A stretch of DNA of 18,354 nucleotides from Nanobdellota archaeon (GCA_018815145.1 JAHIYL010000191.1:1-18354); one strand, 5' to 3'; numbered from the stretch's first letter, positions 1 through 7,695 are shown. The notes: a model not told the origin generated them from the sequence alone. Numbers and translations: made by a program.

Positions 1-148
1 ACTGTCAGAATTTATTCACTGTAATTCACAAAATTTTATCCCCTTCTTCTCTTTTTCGCTATCCTTTATCATAACTGTCATTGTATTCATATTTACCTAA
101 CGCTATTTAACATCTATTTATAAACACTTATCAATTACTAACGAAAGC

Positions 149-158
149 TTTATAAATA
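149..158 (+). promoter_or_regulatory. TATA box of the AAA_14 ATPase gene
   Basis: TTTATAAATA is an archaeal-type TATA box centred about 28 bp before the ATG at 183. With the usual TATA-to-start distance of about 26 bp, transcription would begin at or within a few bases of the start codon, so the mRNA is probably leaderless. No Shine-Dalgarno sequence precedes the ATG, which fits. The rest of 1-148 is AT-rich and shows no gene that I can support. Confidence 0.55.
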
Positions 159-182
159 AAACACAATTTTATATACTACATC

Positions 183-1460
183 ATGGATAAAACCCTGCTT
201 AAACAGATAATAATTGACCAGCAGGAATCTTTTATTAAAGACGATAAGCTGATACAAAGAGATATTGACCTGGACAATTATTTAAAAGGAAATGAAATAA
301 TAATAATTTCAGGCATCAGAAGATGCGGAAAAAGCTCATTATTAAGGCTAATATCTAAAAGGCTGGATGGAAAAAAATTATTCATAAATTTTGATGATAT
401 CAGGTTTACGGATTTTAAGATTGAAGATTATCAGCTCCTTTCTGAAATCATGCTTGAGATGTATGGACCAGACAATAAGCCCTATCTGTTTTTTGATGAA
501 GTGCAAAATCTCCCCTCCTGGGAAAGGTGGGTGAACAACCTTCATGATCAAAATTACAAGATATTTGTGACAGGCTCAAATGCAAGCCTGTTGTCCTCAG
601 AGATTTCGACATATTTGACTGGACGGAACAAAGTCATTCCACTTTTCCCATTCTCATTCAAGGAATATCTAAGTCTGAACAACATAGAATATGGACCTTC
701 AGAAAACCTGACCACTTCAAAAAAAGCCTTGCTCAGGAAACTGTTTGAAGATTATTTTACTCTTGGAGGCTTCCCGCTGATTTTAAGGAATAATGACATA
801 TTATTATCAAAGCAATATTTCAATGACATATTATATAAAGATATAATCAATAGGTACAGAATAAGGCAGGTAAAAGAGCTGAAAGATCTTATAATCTTCT
901 TATTCAGCAATGTCGGCAATATATATTCATACTCAAACCTGAAGAGAATATCCGGAATCAAAAGCTTGAGCACTATAAAAAATTTCATAGATAATCTTGA
1001 AAGTGTTTTTTTGTGCTATCAGATAAAAAGATTTGATTTTTCAATTAAAAAACAAAATGTATCATCTTCAAAAGCATATGCCAGTGATAATAGTTTTTTA
1101 AAGACAATCTCATTTAATTTTTCAGAAAATTTTGGGCGACGTCTGGAAAACCTTGTTTTTTTGCATCTGAAAAGAAATAATAATGAGATCTATTATCACC
1201 TGAATAAAAAGGAATGTGATTTTGTTGTAAAAAACAGGTTGGATATTGCTGCTGCATACCAGGTAAGCTATTCTTTAAATGATCCAATCTCAAAAAAAAG
1301 GGAAATAGATGGATTGATAGAAGCAATGACCAGATATAAGCTGAAAAAAGGGCATATCCTGACATATGACAATGAAGAAACAATAGCCTATGAAAATAAG
1401 AAGATAATCATTTTGCCTACATGGAAATGGATGCTTGAAAAAAATCAAGAGAACTTCTGA
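183..1460 (+). CDS. AAA_14 / DUF4143-family ATPase
   Basis: A 425-residue P-loop ATPase of the AAA_14 plus DUF4143 architecture that is common in archaea. The Walker A motif is GIRRCGKSS (residues 44-52), Walker B is YLFFDEVQ (101-108), and the sensor-like VTGSNASLL is near 129-137, followed by the family segment LTGRNKVIPLFPFSFKEYL. The C-terminal half matches DUF4143, ending in a nuclease-fold-like stretch (ECDFVV...AYQVSYSLND near 340-365) that lacks a clear catalytic D-ExK set. Family members are uncharacterised for the most part; roles in defence, in mobile-element biology or as STAND-like switches have been suggested, but none can be assigned here. It stands alone, with its own TATA box, and converges on pheT with only 5 bp between the stop codons. 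The length is normal for the family. Confidence 0.85.
   Translation: MDKTLLKQIIIDQQESFIKDDKLIQRDIDLDNYLKGNEIIIISGIRRCGKSSLLRLISKRLDGKKLFINFDDIRFTDFKIEDYQLLSEIMLEMYGPDNKPYLFFDEVQNLPSWERWVNNLHDQNYKIFVTGSNASLLSSEISTYLTGRNKVIPLFPFSFKEYLSLNNIEYGPSENLTTSKKALLRKLFEDYFTLGGFPLILRNNDILLSKQYFNDILYKDIINRYRIRQVKELKDLIIFLFSNVGNIYSYSNLKRISGIKSLSTIKNFIDNLESVFLCYQIKRFDFSIKKQNVSSSKAYASDNSFLKTISFNFSENFGRRLENLVFLHLKRNNNEIYYHLNKKECDFVVKNRLDIAAAYQVSYSLNDPISKKREIDGLIEAMTRYKLKKGHILTYDNEETIAYENKKIIILPTWKWMLEKNQENF
1438..1444 (-). terminator. T-tract terminator of the pheST operon
   Basis: Seven A residues on the plus strand give a T7 tract on the minus strand, 22 nt past the pheT stop codon. Archaeal RNA polymerase terminates at such tracts without needing a strong hairpin, although a weak CTTGA/TCAAG inverted repeat encloses it. 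It lies inside the 3' end of the convergent ATPase gene, so the two transcripts may overlap. Confidence 0.35.
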
Positions 1461-1465
1461 GAAAG

Positions 1466-3769
1466 TTATTGTTTTTGTTCTAACAATTCCCTTACTCTTC
1501 TAAGCACTCTCTCCATCTTCTTCTCATCCTTTCCCTCCTCTCCCCACGTGACTATAAGAAGGTTCTTTGTAGATAGGTCAACTGAAGTCTTCTGCGAATC
1601 CTTGTAACCCACAACTGCAAATATCCTGTCATCATCCTCAAGAATGATTCTTCCTGGCTTTATCTTCTGATTGTTCTTCTGACCATATGGAAGATATTCA
1701 TCACCATCACGCGCAAACCTAACCTTTATCTTTCCGCTTATCTTGTCAAGATCAAAAAGACCTATAGAAGTCAGTTCTTCAACAGAAGCGATATTTCCTG
1801 CATCGACAGCTGAATTTATATCTGGAAATTTCCCTAGAGACAAGTATCTTTTTATTATTGCTTCAGCTGCAGAAGCCACATCTGTCAATCCAAGCTTCTC
1901 ATGAAAAACCCTGTATTGTAACAATTCCTTGTTTTCCTCGATATTTTTGGCTCCCTTCCACTTATCAATCAGTTTTTTCTTAATAACTTCATGAGCTTCT
2001 TCTTTGTTCTTTATTTTTACTTCCTTTATTGTTTCTGTAGCAAGCAAAAGAAGAGGAAATTTCTCTTTTATCTCTCTGCTCAGCAAAAACACACCTTCAT
2101 CAATGAACAATTCATCTTCCTGTGCAAAAATGGAGAATAATCTATCCAGGTTCACTTCAAACCCTGATGCAGGCATCCCTACCGAGAAATTTCCAAGCAC
2201 CTTGGGATGCAGTTCACCTAATATCCCAACTTCAATATTTTCAACAAAAATTCTTCCGGACCGTCCGGGAATAAAACTCGGAAGGTCATCTTCCTTCACT
2301 TCATAGCAAAGCCCGATAGAAGAGAACAGATAATCCATGACCTGCCGGGCCCTTGTATAATCTGTATCCTTGGCACATGAGATAAATGCAAGATGCGAAT
2401 CCTCTCTTACCCCTGTGTCCTCTGCTTCATCTTTTTCAAAAGCATACCCTATCTCAAAAATTTCCTGAGGATATTCATTATGGAGATTGTCCTTCAACAC
2501 CTGCATCAGCGAAGGCAGGATCCATGTGCGAAGGATATTATAGTCTATTGTCAATGCATTTGCAAGCTCAACAACATCTTTTTCGCATTCCATGAAGACA
2601 GTCTCTTTTTCCTTGCTGGAGATATGATAAGTAGAGACCTCAAATGTGTTCAGGCCAACCAAAAGATTGGCAATCTTTGACTTGAATACTTCGATGGGTG
2701 ATTCCTGGCCAATTGTAGCCTTATTAGGGATTTTAGGTACAAAATTTTCAAATCCATATGCGATTGCTATGTCTTCCACAAGATCAATCTGATGTATTAT
2801 ATCTGCCCTATAGCATGGAATCAAAGCAATTCTATCCTGATATCCAAAACCCATCTTTGCAAGCAGAGCCTTAAGATCCTTTTCCTTCAGGTCCAAACCC
2901 AGCTTCTTGTTTACATAATCAAGCTCAACCTTCATCTTTTTGAAAGATAGGTCCGGAGTCCTGATTTTCTTATCAGGATAGACCACTTCCATAGATTCAA
3001 TCCTTCCTCCCATATCACTGATAGCTGTGACAAGGATATTGAGAACCATCCTGCAGATATTAAGGTCAAAACCAGAGACCTCAATAAAAGCCTCTTTTGT
3101 TTCTTCTGTTATCTTGCCTGTAAGATGAGAGTTGATTATAGGAGTGAAACTCAATACCTTAGCTTCAGAATCTGAAAAATACGCATATCTGTCAAGGTTT
3201 TCAACAAGATGGGCATACTCCCTTCCGGCAGGATGCTGTGAAAGTATCTGCCGGGCATTAATCTCTTTTGGAAATTCCAGCGGCCTGAATACAATTCTGT
3301 CAGGTTGATCAGATTTGAGATAGATTGGAAATTTTATCTTTTCACATGGATATATGCCTATCGCTGCCTTTTTCCTTCTTCTGCAAAAAGTGATGTGCAA
3401 TTTTTCCTGCACATCAATGATCTCTTTGATCTTATCATCATCCAGTTTCAGGTTCCTTACAATGCAGCATGCAGTATAAGGCCTAATCTTTTCCATACCT
3501 TTTTGCACAAAACATTTCTGGCCTGATGATTTTGCAGAGTACTCTCTAAGTCCCGGCTTATTGCCAACAAATGAGGCAAGTGCTCTTCCAAGTCCCTGCT
3601 CAGACAGCATATCAGGCCTGTTTGGTTCAACTTCAATGCTGATCTCATCCTCGCCAATCTCCTCTACAGATAAGCCAAGATAGTTTATTCTTTCAGCCAG
3701 GGCTTTTTCTGATAGCTTTTTTCCAATGAGTTTTTCAAGCACACTGCGGTTGACATTTATTGTTGGCAT
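1466..3769 (-). CDS. pheT: Phenylalanyl-tRNA synthetase beta subunit with a fused C-terminal B3/B4-like domain
   Basis: The beta subunit of the (alpha-beta)2 PheRS, which charges tRNA-Phe and clears misacylated Tyr-tRNA-Phe. I start it at MPTINV (3769), the typical archaeal N-terminus; the frame is open a further 33 codons, but those codons lie in a structured RNA element. Residues 1-550 are a complete archaeal PheT: the B1 region, the B3/B4 editing domain (about 90-265, including LHITFCRRRKKAAIG and HPAGREYAHLVENLDRY), the B5 domain (about 270-345) and the catalytic-like B6/B7 region. Archaeal PheT normally ends near 550-560 residues; this one has 767. The extra 551-767 resembles a full free-standing COG3382 B3/B4-domain protein, with FPDINSAVDAGNIASVEEL and KVRFARDGDEYLPYG as its best landmarks. 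No SD precedes the ATG; expression probably depends on the pheS transcript and the upstream RNA element. Confidence 0.93.
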   Translation of the reverse strand: MPTINVNRSVLEKLIGKKLSEKALAERINYLGLSVEEIGEDEISIEVEPNRPDMLSEQGLGRALASFVGNKPGLREYSAKSSGQKCFVQKGMEKIRPYTACCIVRNLKLDDDKIKEIIDVQEKLHITFCRRRKKAAIGIYPCEKIKFPIYLKSDQPDRIVFRPLEFPKEINARQILSQHPAGREYAHLVENLDRYAYFSDSEAKVLSFTPIINSHLTGKITEETKEAFIEVSGFDLNICRMVLNILVTAISDMGGRIESMEVVYPDKKIRTPDLSFKKMKVELDYVNKKLGLDLKEKDLKALLAKMGFGYQDRIALIPCYRADIIHQIDLVEDIAIAYGFENFVPKIPNKATIGQESPIEVFKSKIANLLVGLNTFEVSTYHISSKEKETVFMECEKDVVELANALTIDYNILRTWILPSLMQVLKDNLHNEYPQEIFEIGYAFEKDEAEDTGVREDSHLAFISCAKDTDYTRARQVMDYLFSSIGLCYEVKEDDLPSFIPGRSGRIFVENIEVGILGELHPKVLGNFSVGMPASGFEVNLDRLFSIFAQEDELFIDEGVFLLSREIKEKFPLLLLATETIKEVKIKNKEEAHEVIKKKLIDKWKGAKNIEENKELLQYRVFHEKLGLTDVASAAEAIIKRYLSLGKFPDINSAVDAGNIASVEELTSIGLFDLDKISGKIKVRFARDGDEYLPYGQKNNQKIKPGRIILEDDDRIFAVVGYKDSQKTSVDLSTKNLLIVTWGEEGKDEKKMERVLRRVRELLEQKQ

Positions 3770-3797
3770 TTTTATAGTTGAATATTTATTTTTACTA

Positions 3798-3952
3798 TTG
3801 TCTCCTCCATGACACACAATTTTGAATACAATTATGGCGGTGATGATGATATAGGCACAGACGGACATTTCCTGAACAGCGGAAATATCCTATTCGGCAT
3901 ACGCCTCATCTGGCCATATCATCACCGCCGTGGTATCGCGTCACGGAGGCAA
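3798..3952 (-). ncRNA. Structured RNA element, copy 1 (between the 60-aa gene and pheT)
   Basis: Read on the minus strand, the ends TTGCCTCC and GGAGACAA pair with one C-A mismatch. Then a 3-nt GGA bulge, a 5-bp helix GTGAC/GTCAT, a 2-nt GT bulge and a 5-bp helix GCGAT/ATTGT follow. Inside is a perfect 12-bp stem, GGCGGTGATGAT with ATCATCACCGCC (plus-strand 3918-3929 and 3836-3847), which encloses a 10-bp hairpin GGATATTTCC/GGAAATGTCC (3881-3890 and 3863-3872). The G-U pairs at four positions are allowed only in the minus-strand RNA, which sets the strand. A second copy with the same outer architecture lies at 11110-11195. This copy starts 13 nt after the 60-aa gene's stop and ends 28 nt before the pheT ATG, so it is probably co-transcribed. 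I do not recognise a named RNA family. Confidence 0.55.
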
Positions 3953-3965
3953 TGTAAAACTTTTT

Positions 3966-4148
3966 CTATCCCTTCACAAACTTCATCAATTCATCCATAT
4001 CCTTCCTATGCTTCTTCTCATATGATTCAAGTGCATCATTTGCATTTGCAGTCATCATGAAGTTCAGGTCTTTGTTCTCTTTTGAGAGCTCTGTTGACTC
4101 CCTTCTGACTGATAATTCTTTTAAGTATTTTTTTGATAATTCTTCCAT
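3966..4148 (-). CDS. Small charged coiled-coil protein between pheS and pheT
   Basis: Sixty residues, highly charged and probably helical throughout (MEELSKKYLKELSVRRES at the N-terminus, KKHRKDMDELMKFVKG at the C-terminus), with no cysteines, signal peptide or membrane segment. I recognise no family. It looks genuine: the ATG is 6 nt after the pheS stop, and a GAGGT Shine-Dalgarno sequence overlaps the pheS stop codon about 9 nt upstream. The position inside the PheRS operon suggests a PheRS-associated or translation-linked factor, but that is inference from context only. Confidence 0.6.
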   Translation of the reverse strand: MEELSKKYLKELSVRRESTELSKENKDLNFMMTANANDALESYEKKHRKDMDELMKFVKG

Positions 4149-4154
4149 TGTAAT

Positions 4155-5699
4155 CTACCTCATCCATAATTTCAAATCCTTGATCTGCTTAAGATCATTC
4201 CGATAAAGATCCCTAATATCTGAAAGACCCCAGTATTCCATTATCTGTCTGTCGAGTCCAAGTCCCCACGCCAATACAGGGCATTCAAAACCTAATATAG
4301 GTTTCACCACTTCAGGCCTGAAGACTCCGGATCCTCCTAATTCAACCCATTCTTTTCTGACCGGATGAAAGACAGAGACCTCTGCAGAAGGCTCGGTATA
4401 AGGGAAATGTGATGGCTTGACCCTTGCATCAGGAAAACCCATCTTCCTGAAGAAATCCTTCAGATAACCTATATGATGGCACAGATTGACATCAGGATCC
4501 ACCACAATCCCTTCAACCTGATAAAATTCAAAAAGATGCTTCCAGTCAAGGGACTCATTCCTGAAATTCTTGTTCACTGAAAAGAATTTTGCCGGCAGAT
4601 CCTCTTTTTTCAGCTTTGATATAGTCTGTGCTGAAAGTACAGTAGTATGGGTCCTTAAAAGGTTCTCTTTGGCCTTCTCTTCACTCCATTTTGTCTGCCA
4701 TCCCATTGAACCTGTTGTCCACCCGTTCTCATGTGTTGCCTTCACCCTCTTGACCAACTCCTTGTCAGTCAACTTTCCTTTTGCAGGGTCCTTGAGATAG
4801 AATGTATCCTGCATCTCTCTGGCAGGGTGATCCTGTGGCACGAACAACGCATCAAGATCCCAAAAGGAAGACTGAACAATTGTGCCGCTCATCTCAGTGA
4901 AACCAAGCTCCAGCCAAATCTTTTTTATGTATTCAACAGCTTGTCGTGTAAAATGTCTTCTGCCCCCATATATTTTCGGCACTTTTGCAGTCACATCAAA
5001 TCTCCTGAAAGACTTATTTTTCCATGCACCTGAGTGGATGTCTTCTGGAGTCAGTCTATCAATGACCTTTTTTGCTTTCAGGTCCATATCTGCAATCTTC
5101 TTGCCCTGCATTGTCAATTCTGCAGACTTATGCTTCAAGAGGTTCTTCCTGATTATCTCCTTTCTCCTGACAAGTTCATTAAAGGCAAATCTCTCCTCAT
5201 CAGTAAGGCTCTTGAGTGCGACCGGAAAATCCTTTTTCAGAAATTTTTCTTCTAGGGATTCCTTAGCAAGGTATTTTTTCCCTGGTTCTGTAATTGAAAA
5301 TATGAGGCCATTTTCCTTTCTTATATCTATTGCTGCCTTTTTCTTCAGCGTCCCTATGCAGATATTTACTTCATTGGAATCAAATCCAAGTTTTCCTGCA
5401 ATATCTGCCATCGACAGTTCCATATTTGCAATTGCTGCAAGAAACCTTTTCTCCGGAAGCCCGTCTTTTAAATATTTTTTTCCGTTTATGTCAAGCTCTA
5501 TCACTTCACTAAGGTCTTCTTTCAAAACGACCAGGCCTTTGTTTGAAAGCCACTGAAGAGCTCTCATCACCTTTATCTCTTCCAGATTGGCAGAATTTAC
5601 AATGTCCAGGAAATCTGATTTGCTCTTCATTGCCAAAAGCACAGCTATCTCTGGACCTGTCAATGATTCAAGCATGTTCTGAATTTCCTTATCCTTCAT
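4155..5699 (-). CDS. pheS: Phenylalanyl-tRNA synthetase alpha subunit
   Basis: The catalytic class II subunit of PheRS, which activates Phe and transfers it to tRNA-Phe. At 514 residues it has the archaeal/eukaryotic length and layout. The N-terminal ~210 residues contain winged-helix repeats that contact tRNA (for example FLDIVNSANLEEIKVMRAL near 30-48 and FLAAIANMELSMADIAGKLG near 86-105). The catalytic core shows motif 1 around 265-294, motif 2 at FFSVNKNFRNESLDWKHLFEF (372-392) and motif 3 at VLAWGLGLDRQIM (475-487). All key motifs are intact. It leads an operon with the 60-aa protein and pheT. The start has only a weak SD (AAGGT, about 9 nt upstream). The upstream region carries octamer repeats that may regulate it. 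Confidence 0.95.
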   Translation of the reverse strand: MKDKEIQNMLESLTGPEIAVLLAMKSKSDFLDIVNSANLEEIKVMRALQWLSNKGLVVLKEDLSEVIELDINGKKYLKDGLPEKRFLAAIANMELSMADIAGKLGFDSNEVNICIGTLKKKAAIDIRKENGLIFSITEPGKKYLAKESLEEKFLKKDFPVALKSLTDEERFAFNELVRRKEIIRKNLLKHKSAELTMQGKKIADMDLKAKKVIDRLTPEDIHSGAWKNKSFRRFDVTAKVPKIYGGRRHFTRQAVEYIKKIWLELGFTEMSGTIVQSSFWDLDALFVPQDHPAREMQDTFYLKDPAKGKLTDKELVKRVKATHENGWTTGSMGWQTKWSEEKAKENLLRTHTTVLSAQTISKLKKEDLPAKFFSVNKNFRNESLDWKHLFEFYQVEGIVVDPDVNLCHHIGYLKDFFRKMGFPDARVKPSHFPYTEPSAEVSVFHPVRKEWVELGGSGVFRPEVVKPILGFECPVLAWGLGLDRQIMEYWGLSDIRDLYRNDLKQIKDLKLWMR

Positions 5700-5730
5700 C
5701 TGTATATACCTTGAATGCTGTTTTGTAGGT

Positions 5731-5865
5731 CAAAGTGGAAACATACTATTATGCTTATCTATGCAATTGTGCCTGCCGTTTTGTCAAAGTTTTTCCACTT
5801 TGAGCATACTGAATTCCACTTAATATTCATTAGTTTCTATGCACTAACAAACAAAAGTGGAATTC
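5731..5865. repeat. Four copies of AAGTGGAA in two inverted pairs upstream of pheS
   Basis: AAGTGGAA occurs at 5733-5740 and 5855-5862 on the plus strand, and as its complement TTCCACTT at 5793-5800 and 5814-5821. They form two perfect 11-bp inverted repeats: CAAAGTGGAAA (5731-5741) with its complement at 5792-5802, and GAATTCCACTT (5811-5821) with its complement at 5855-5865. A local alternative, CAAAGT/ACTTTG (5785-5790 with 5797-5802), competes with the first pair. The three inner copies are spaced 21 and 41 bp apart, near whole helical turns. They could be protein-binding sites or pairing leader RNA for the pheS operon. Confidence 0.5.
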
Positions 5866-5868
5866 ATG

Positions 5869-5877
5869 TATTTAAAA
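5869..5877 (-). promoter_or_regulatory. pheS: Candidate TATA box for the pheS operon
   Basis: On the minus strand this reads TTTTAAATA. It would place the transcript start near 5847 and give a leader of about 148 nt. One octamer copy (5855-5862) would then fall between the TATA box and the start site, a position where a bound protein would block initiation. No better TATA box is visible closer to the gene, but the assignment is tentative. Confidence 0.35.
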
Positions 5878-6114
5878 TTTTGGTTATTCTGAGTTGTTTT
5901 ATTATTTTGTCATTAAAAAATTTCAATATTTTCTGAAAATAAATTATGTTTTATCCGTTGAGGTCAAAGCATTAAATACCCTGACCTATATAAATGAGAA
6001 GAAATTGACTAAAAATTTGAATTTTGATCTCATAGTAAGAGAGAAAATAAGCATTATTTTTAAAGTTGTTGATTGAAAAAATTACTATTTGCCTTTTTGA
6101 TAACTTTTCAAATC
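5878..6114. other. AT-rich stretch without a supported gene
   Basis: Between the pheS promoter region and the insertion sequence there is about 240 bp of AT-rich DNA. A 60-codon plus-strand frame (5894-6076) has low-complexity composition, no SD and no family resemblance, so I do not call it. A small inverted repeat AGGTCA/TGACCT is present near 5971-5995. Nothing else stands out. Confidence 0.5.
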
Positions 6115-6136
6115 GTAATATTTCATTGACCTGAAG
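6115..6136 (+). repeat. Left terminal inverted repeat of the IS66-like element
   Basis: A 22-bp repeat starting GTAATATTTC, perfectly complementary to 7696-7717. The transposase stop codon (TGA on the minus strand, 6123-6125) is embedded in it, so the gene runs to the very end of the element. Confidence 0.9.
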
Positions 6137-7493
6137 CATTTACTGCAATTTTTTTCAACCCATCAAGCAACTCAATATTGTTCATCCGTAGTGTTTGCAC
6201 AACGGAAAATAATATTGCCGTGGTGTGTGCACCACTTGTGTGTCTTGATCCATTGGTTATTTTTCTTAGCATAACAAAAGCCCTAAGCAACCTTTCACTA
6301 ATGTTATTAGTGGAATCAATTTCAGGGTTTGTTACAAACCTAAAAAGATTTTCAGCATCCCTATAATAGAGGTTATTTACAAATTTTCTAACAGTTGAAT
6401 GTTTGTAGTGCCTCAATGTAAGCTGAAATATTTCTGCTTTAAGCTGTTCGACCATCTCTTCAGTGCCCTTATGGTTTAGCCCTTTGGCTAAAGCATATAT
6501 CTCCTTTAATTTTCTGTGGACATATGCTCCTTCAGCACCAAAATTCTTTTTCAGGTCTTTTGAGTCAGCTAATATATGTGACCAGCATAATTGCAGCAGA
6601 AAACCAAGTTTTTCTGCCAAAGCACGCAGAGCTGAAAACCTATCAATTACAAGCACCATTCCTTTTTGGGTTTTCCCAAAAAACGCTGTGGCCACTTTTG
6701 AATTATTGCGTTTTCTGATTTTGTATAATACTGCACCATAAGCCACAAACACCCATGCATTGTATTTACGACCACTAATTCGCCATGAAGTTGTATCTGT
6801 GTGTTTTACTGTTGCTATTTTCAAAATATGCTCCAGATGTTCATAATAATCTCCAAAAACCCTTACTAATTGCTTGAGAATTGAAATAATCTCTCCTTTG
6901 CCGATTTTTATTTGATAAAAATCCCAAAAATAAGCAATTATTTTATTGATTGGCAAGCTAAGACCAATACGAAGATACATAACTAACAACATAATGTTTA
7001 ATCCGTATTTTGCATGAGGCAAAGCGTTTGGAACTTCAGCTTCAACAATCTTCTTGCATTTTTTGCAATAAGACCTCGGAATTATGTATTTTGTTGTTTT
7101 AGCAGCAGTGATAAGTTTGATATCACAAACAATCCTGTCTCTTTTTTCCTGAATATTGTTTAATGGACTCCCACATTCAGGGCATTTTTTCAGTTTTAAT
7201 TCTTTTATATAATCTATTCTTGCTGGAATTACTCGCCGATAGAATTTGTGCCCTTTTTTTGCACCTGGCTGTTTGCTGACTTTTTTCAAGTCAGGTTTAA
7301 TATTCATGGATTTTCTAAGTTCTTCAACTGTATGATTATGTTTGCATTTGAATTCTTCAAATTCTTTTTTTGTCTTATCAAATTCCTTTTTTGTTCTTTC
7401 AAGCTCTTTTTCAATTTTTTTAAGACGCTTGATTTCTTCTTTAGCTTTTCTTAAATTTTCTTTTAATTTTTGGTTCTCTTCTTCAAGTGTCAT
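6123..7493 (-). CDS. IS66-family DDE transposase
   Basis: A 456-residue transposase. Residues 5-60 form a leucine-zipper-like coiled coil. Two CxxC pairs (CPEC 104-107 and CKKC 143-146) match the IS66 zinc-finger region. The DDE core follows: D233 in HTDTTSW, D284 in VIDRFSAL and E400 in NNISERLLR, with the family segment CWSHILADSKDLKK (303-316) between the second and third. All three acidic residues are present and the frame is open, so the enzyme is potentially active. It is translationally coupled to the upstream DUF2080 gene through an ATGA overlap. Bacterial IS66 elements normally carry TnpB-type accessory genes; none is present, and DUF2080 takes the accessory position. Confidence 0.93.
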   Translation of the reverse strand: MTLEEENQKLKENLRKAKEEIKRLKKIEKELERTKKEFDKTKKEFEEFKCKHNHTVEELRKSMNIKPDLKKVSKQPGAKKGHKFYRRVIPARIDYIKELKLKKCPECGSPLNNIQEKRDRIVCDIKLITAAKTTKYIIPRSYCKKCKKIVEAEVPNALPHAKYGLNIMLLVMYLRIGLSLPINKIIAYFWDFYQIKIGKGEIISILKQLVRVFGDYYEHLEHILKIATVKHTDTTSWRISGRKYNAWVFVAYGAVLYKIRKRNNSKVATAFFGKTQKGMVLVIDRFSALRALAEKLGFLLQLCWSHILADSKDLKKNFGAEGAYVHRKLKEIYALAKGLNHKGTEEMVEQLKAEIFQLTLRHYKHSTVRKFVNNLYYRDAENLFRFVTNPEIDSTNNISERLLRAFVMLRKITNGSRHTSGAHTTAILFSVVQTLRMNNIELLDGLKKIAVNASGQ

Positions 7494-7627
7494 TCTATTA
7501 GAACGATTTTGACTCGTTTACCTATCCATTCTACAGGAACATATACTCTACCGGAATTACCGCTTTTATTGACTTGCTTTTCAAGCATTTCAAAACCAAT
7601 CAACTCAATTTTAGTCTCTTTTTTCAT
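7490..7627 (-). CDS. DUF2080 transposon-encoded small protein
   Basis: Forty-five residues with the signature VNKSGNSGRVYVPVEWIGKR (19-38), which matches the archaeal transposon-associated family DUF2080. The fold is probably a small beta-rich AbrB/SpoVT-like or MazE-like DNA-binding unit; that is inference from the SGNSGRVYVP pattern. The gene overlaps the transposase start by 4 nt (ATGA). No SD is obvious; a 17-bp palindrome sits 2 nt upstream of the ATG. A role in transposase regulation or in element-end recognition is plausible. Confidence 0.85.
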   Translation of the reverse strand: MKKETKIELIGFEMLEKQVNKSGNSGRVYVPVEWIGKRVKIVLIE

Positions 7628-7629
7628 AT

Positions 7630-7646
7630 TAGCTACAATGTAGCTA
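7630..7646. promoter_or_regulatory. Palindromic operator-like site before the DUF2080 gene
   Basis: TAGCTACAATGTAGCTA is a perfect 8+1+8 palindrome. It lies just downstream of the predicted start site (about 7657) and 2 nt before the ATG. A one-base centre suits a dimeric DNA-binding protein better than an RNA hairpin. DUF2080 itself would be a natural candidate for autoregulation. Confidence 0.45.
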
Positions 7647-7677
7647 CTAGTTCTTAATAAATATTTCTCTTCTCCAG

Positions 7678-7689
7678 TATATATTTTAA
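7678..7689 (-). promoter_or_regulatory. TATA box of the insertion sequence
   Basis: On the minus strand this reads TTAAAATATATA, just inside the right terminal repeat. It predicts a start site near 7657 and a leader of about 30 nt before the DUF2080 gene, with the palindrome inside that leader. Confidence 0.45.
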
Positions 7690-7695
7690 GAAAAA

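Noticed and set aside
638..645. Further copies of TTCCACTT inside the ATPase and pheT coding sequences
   Set aside because: Isolated copies in codons, without the inverted pairing or phasing seen upstream of pheS; they show the octamer alone is not rare.
3770..3868. In-frame N-terminal extension of PheT by 33 codons
   Set aside because: It is translated from the structured RNA element, has no family similarity, and MPTINV at 3769 matches the normal archaeal PheT start.
5894..6076. Sixty-codon plus-strand frame between pheS and the insertion sequence
   Set aside because: No SD, low-complexity AT-driven composition and no recognisable family.
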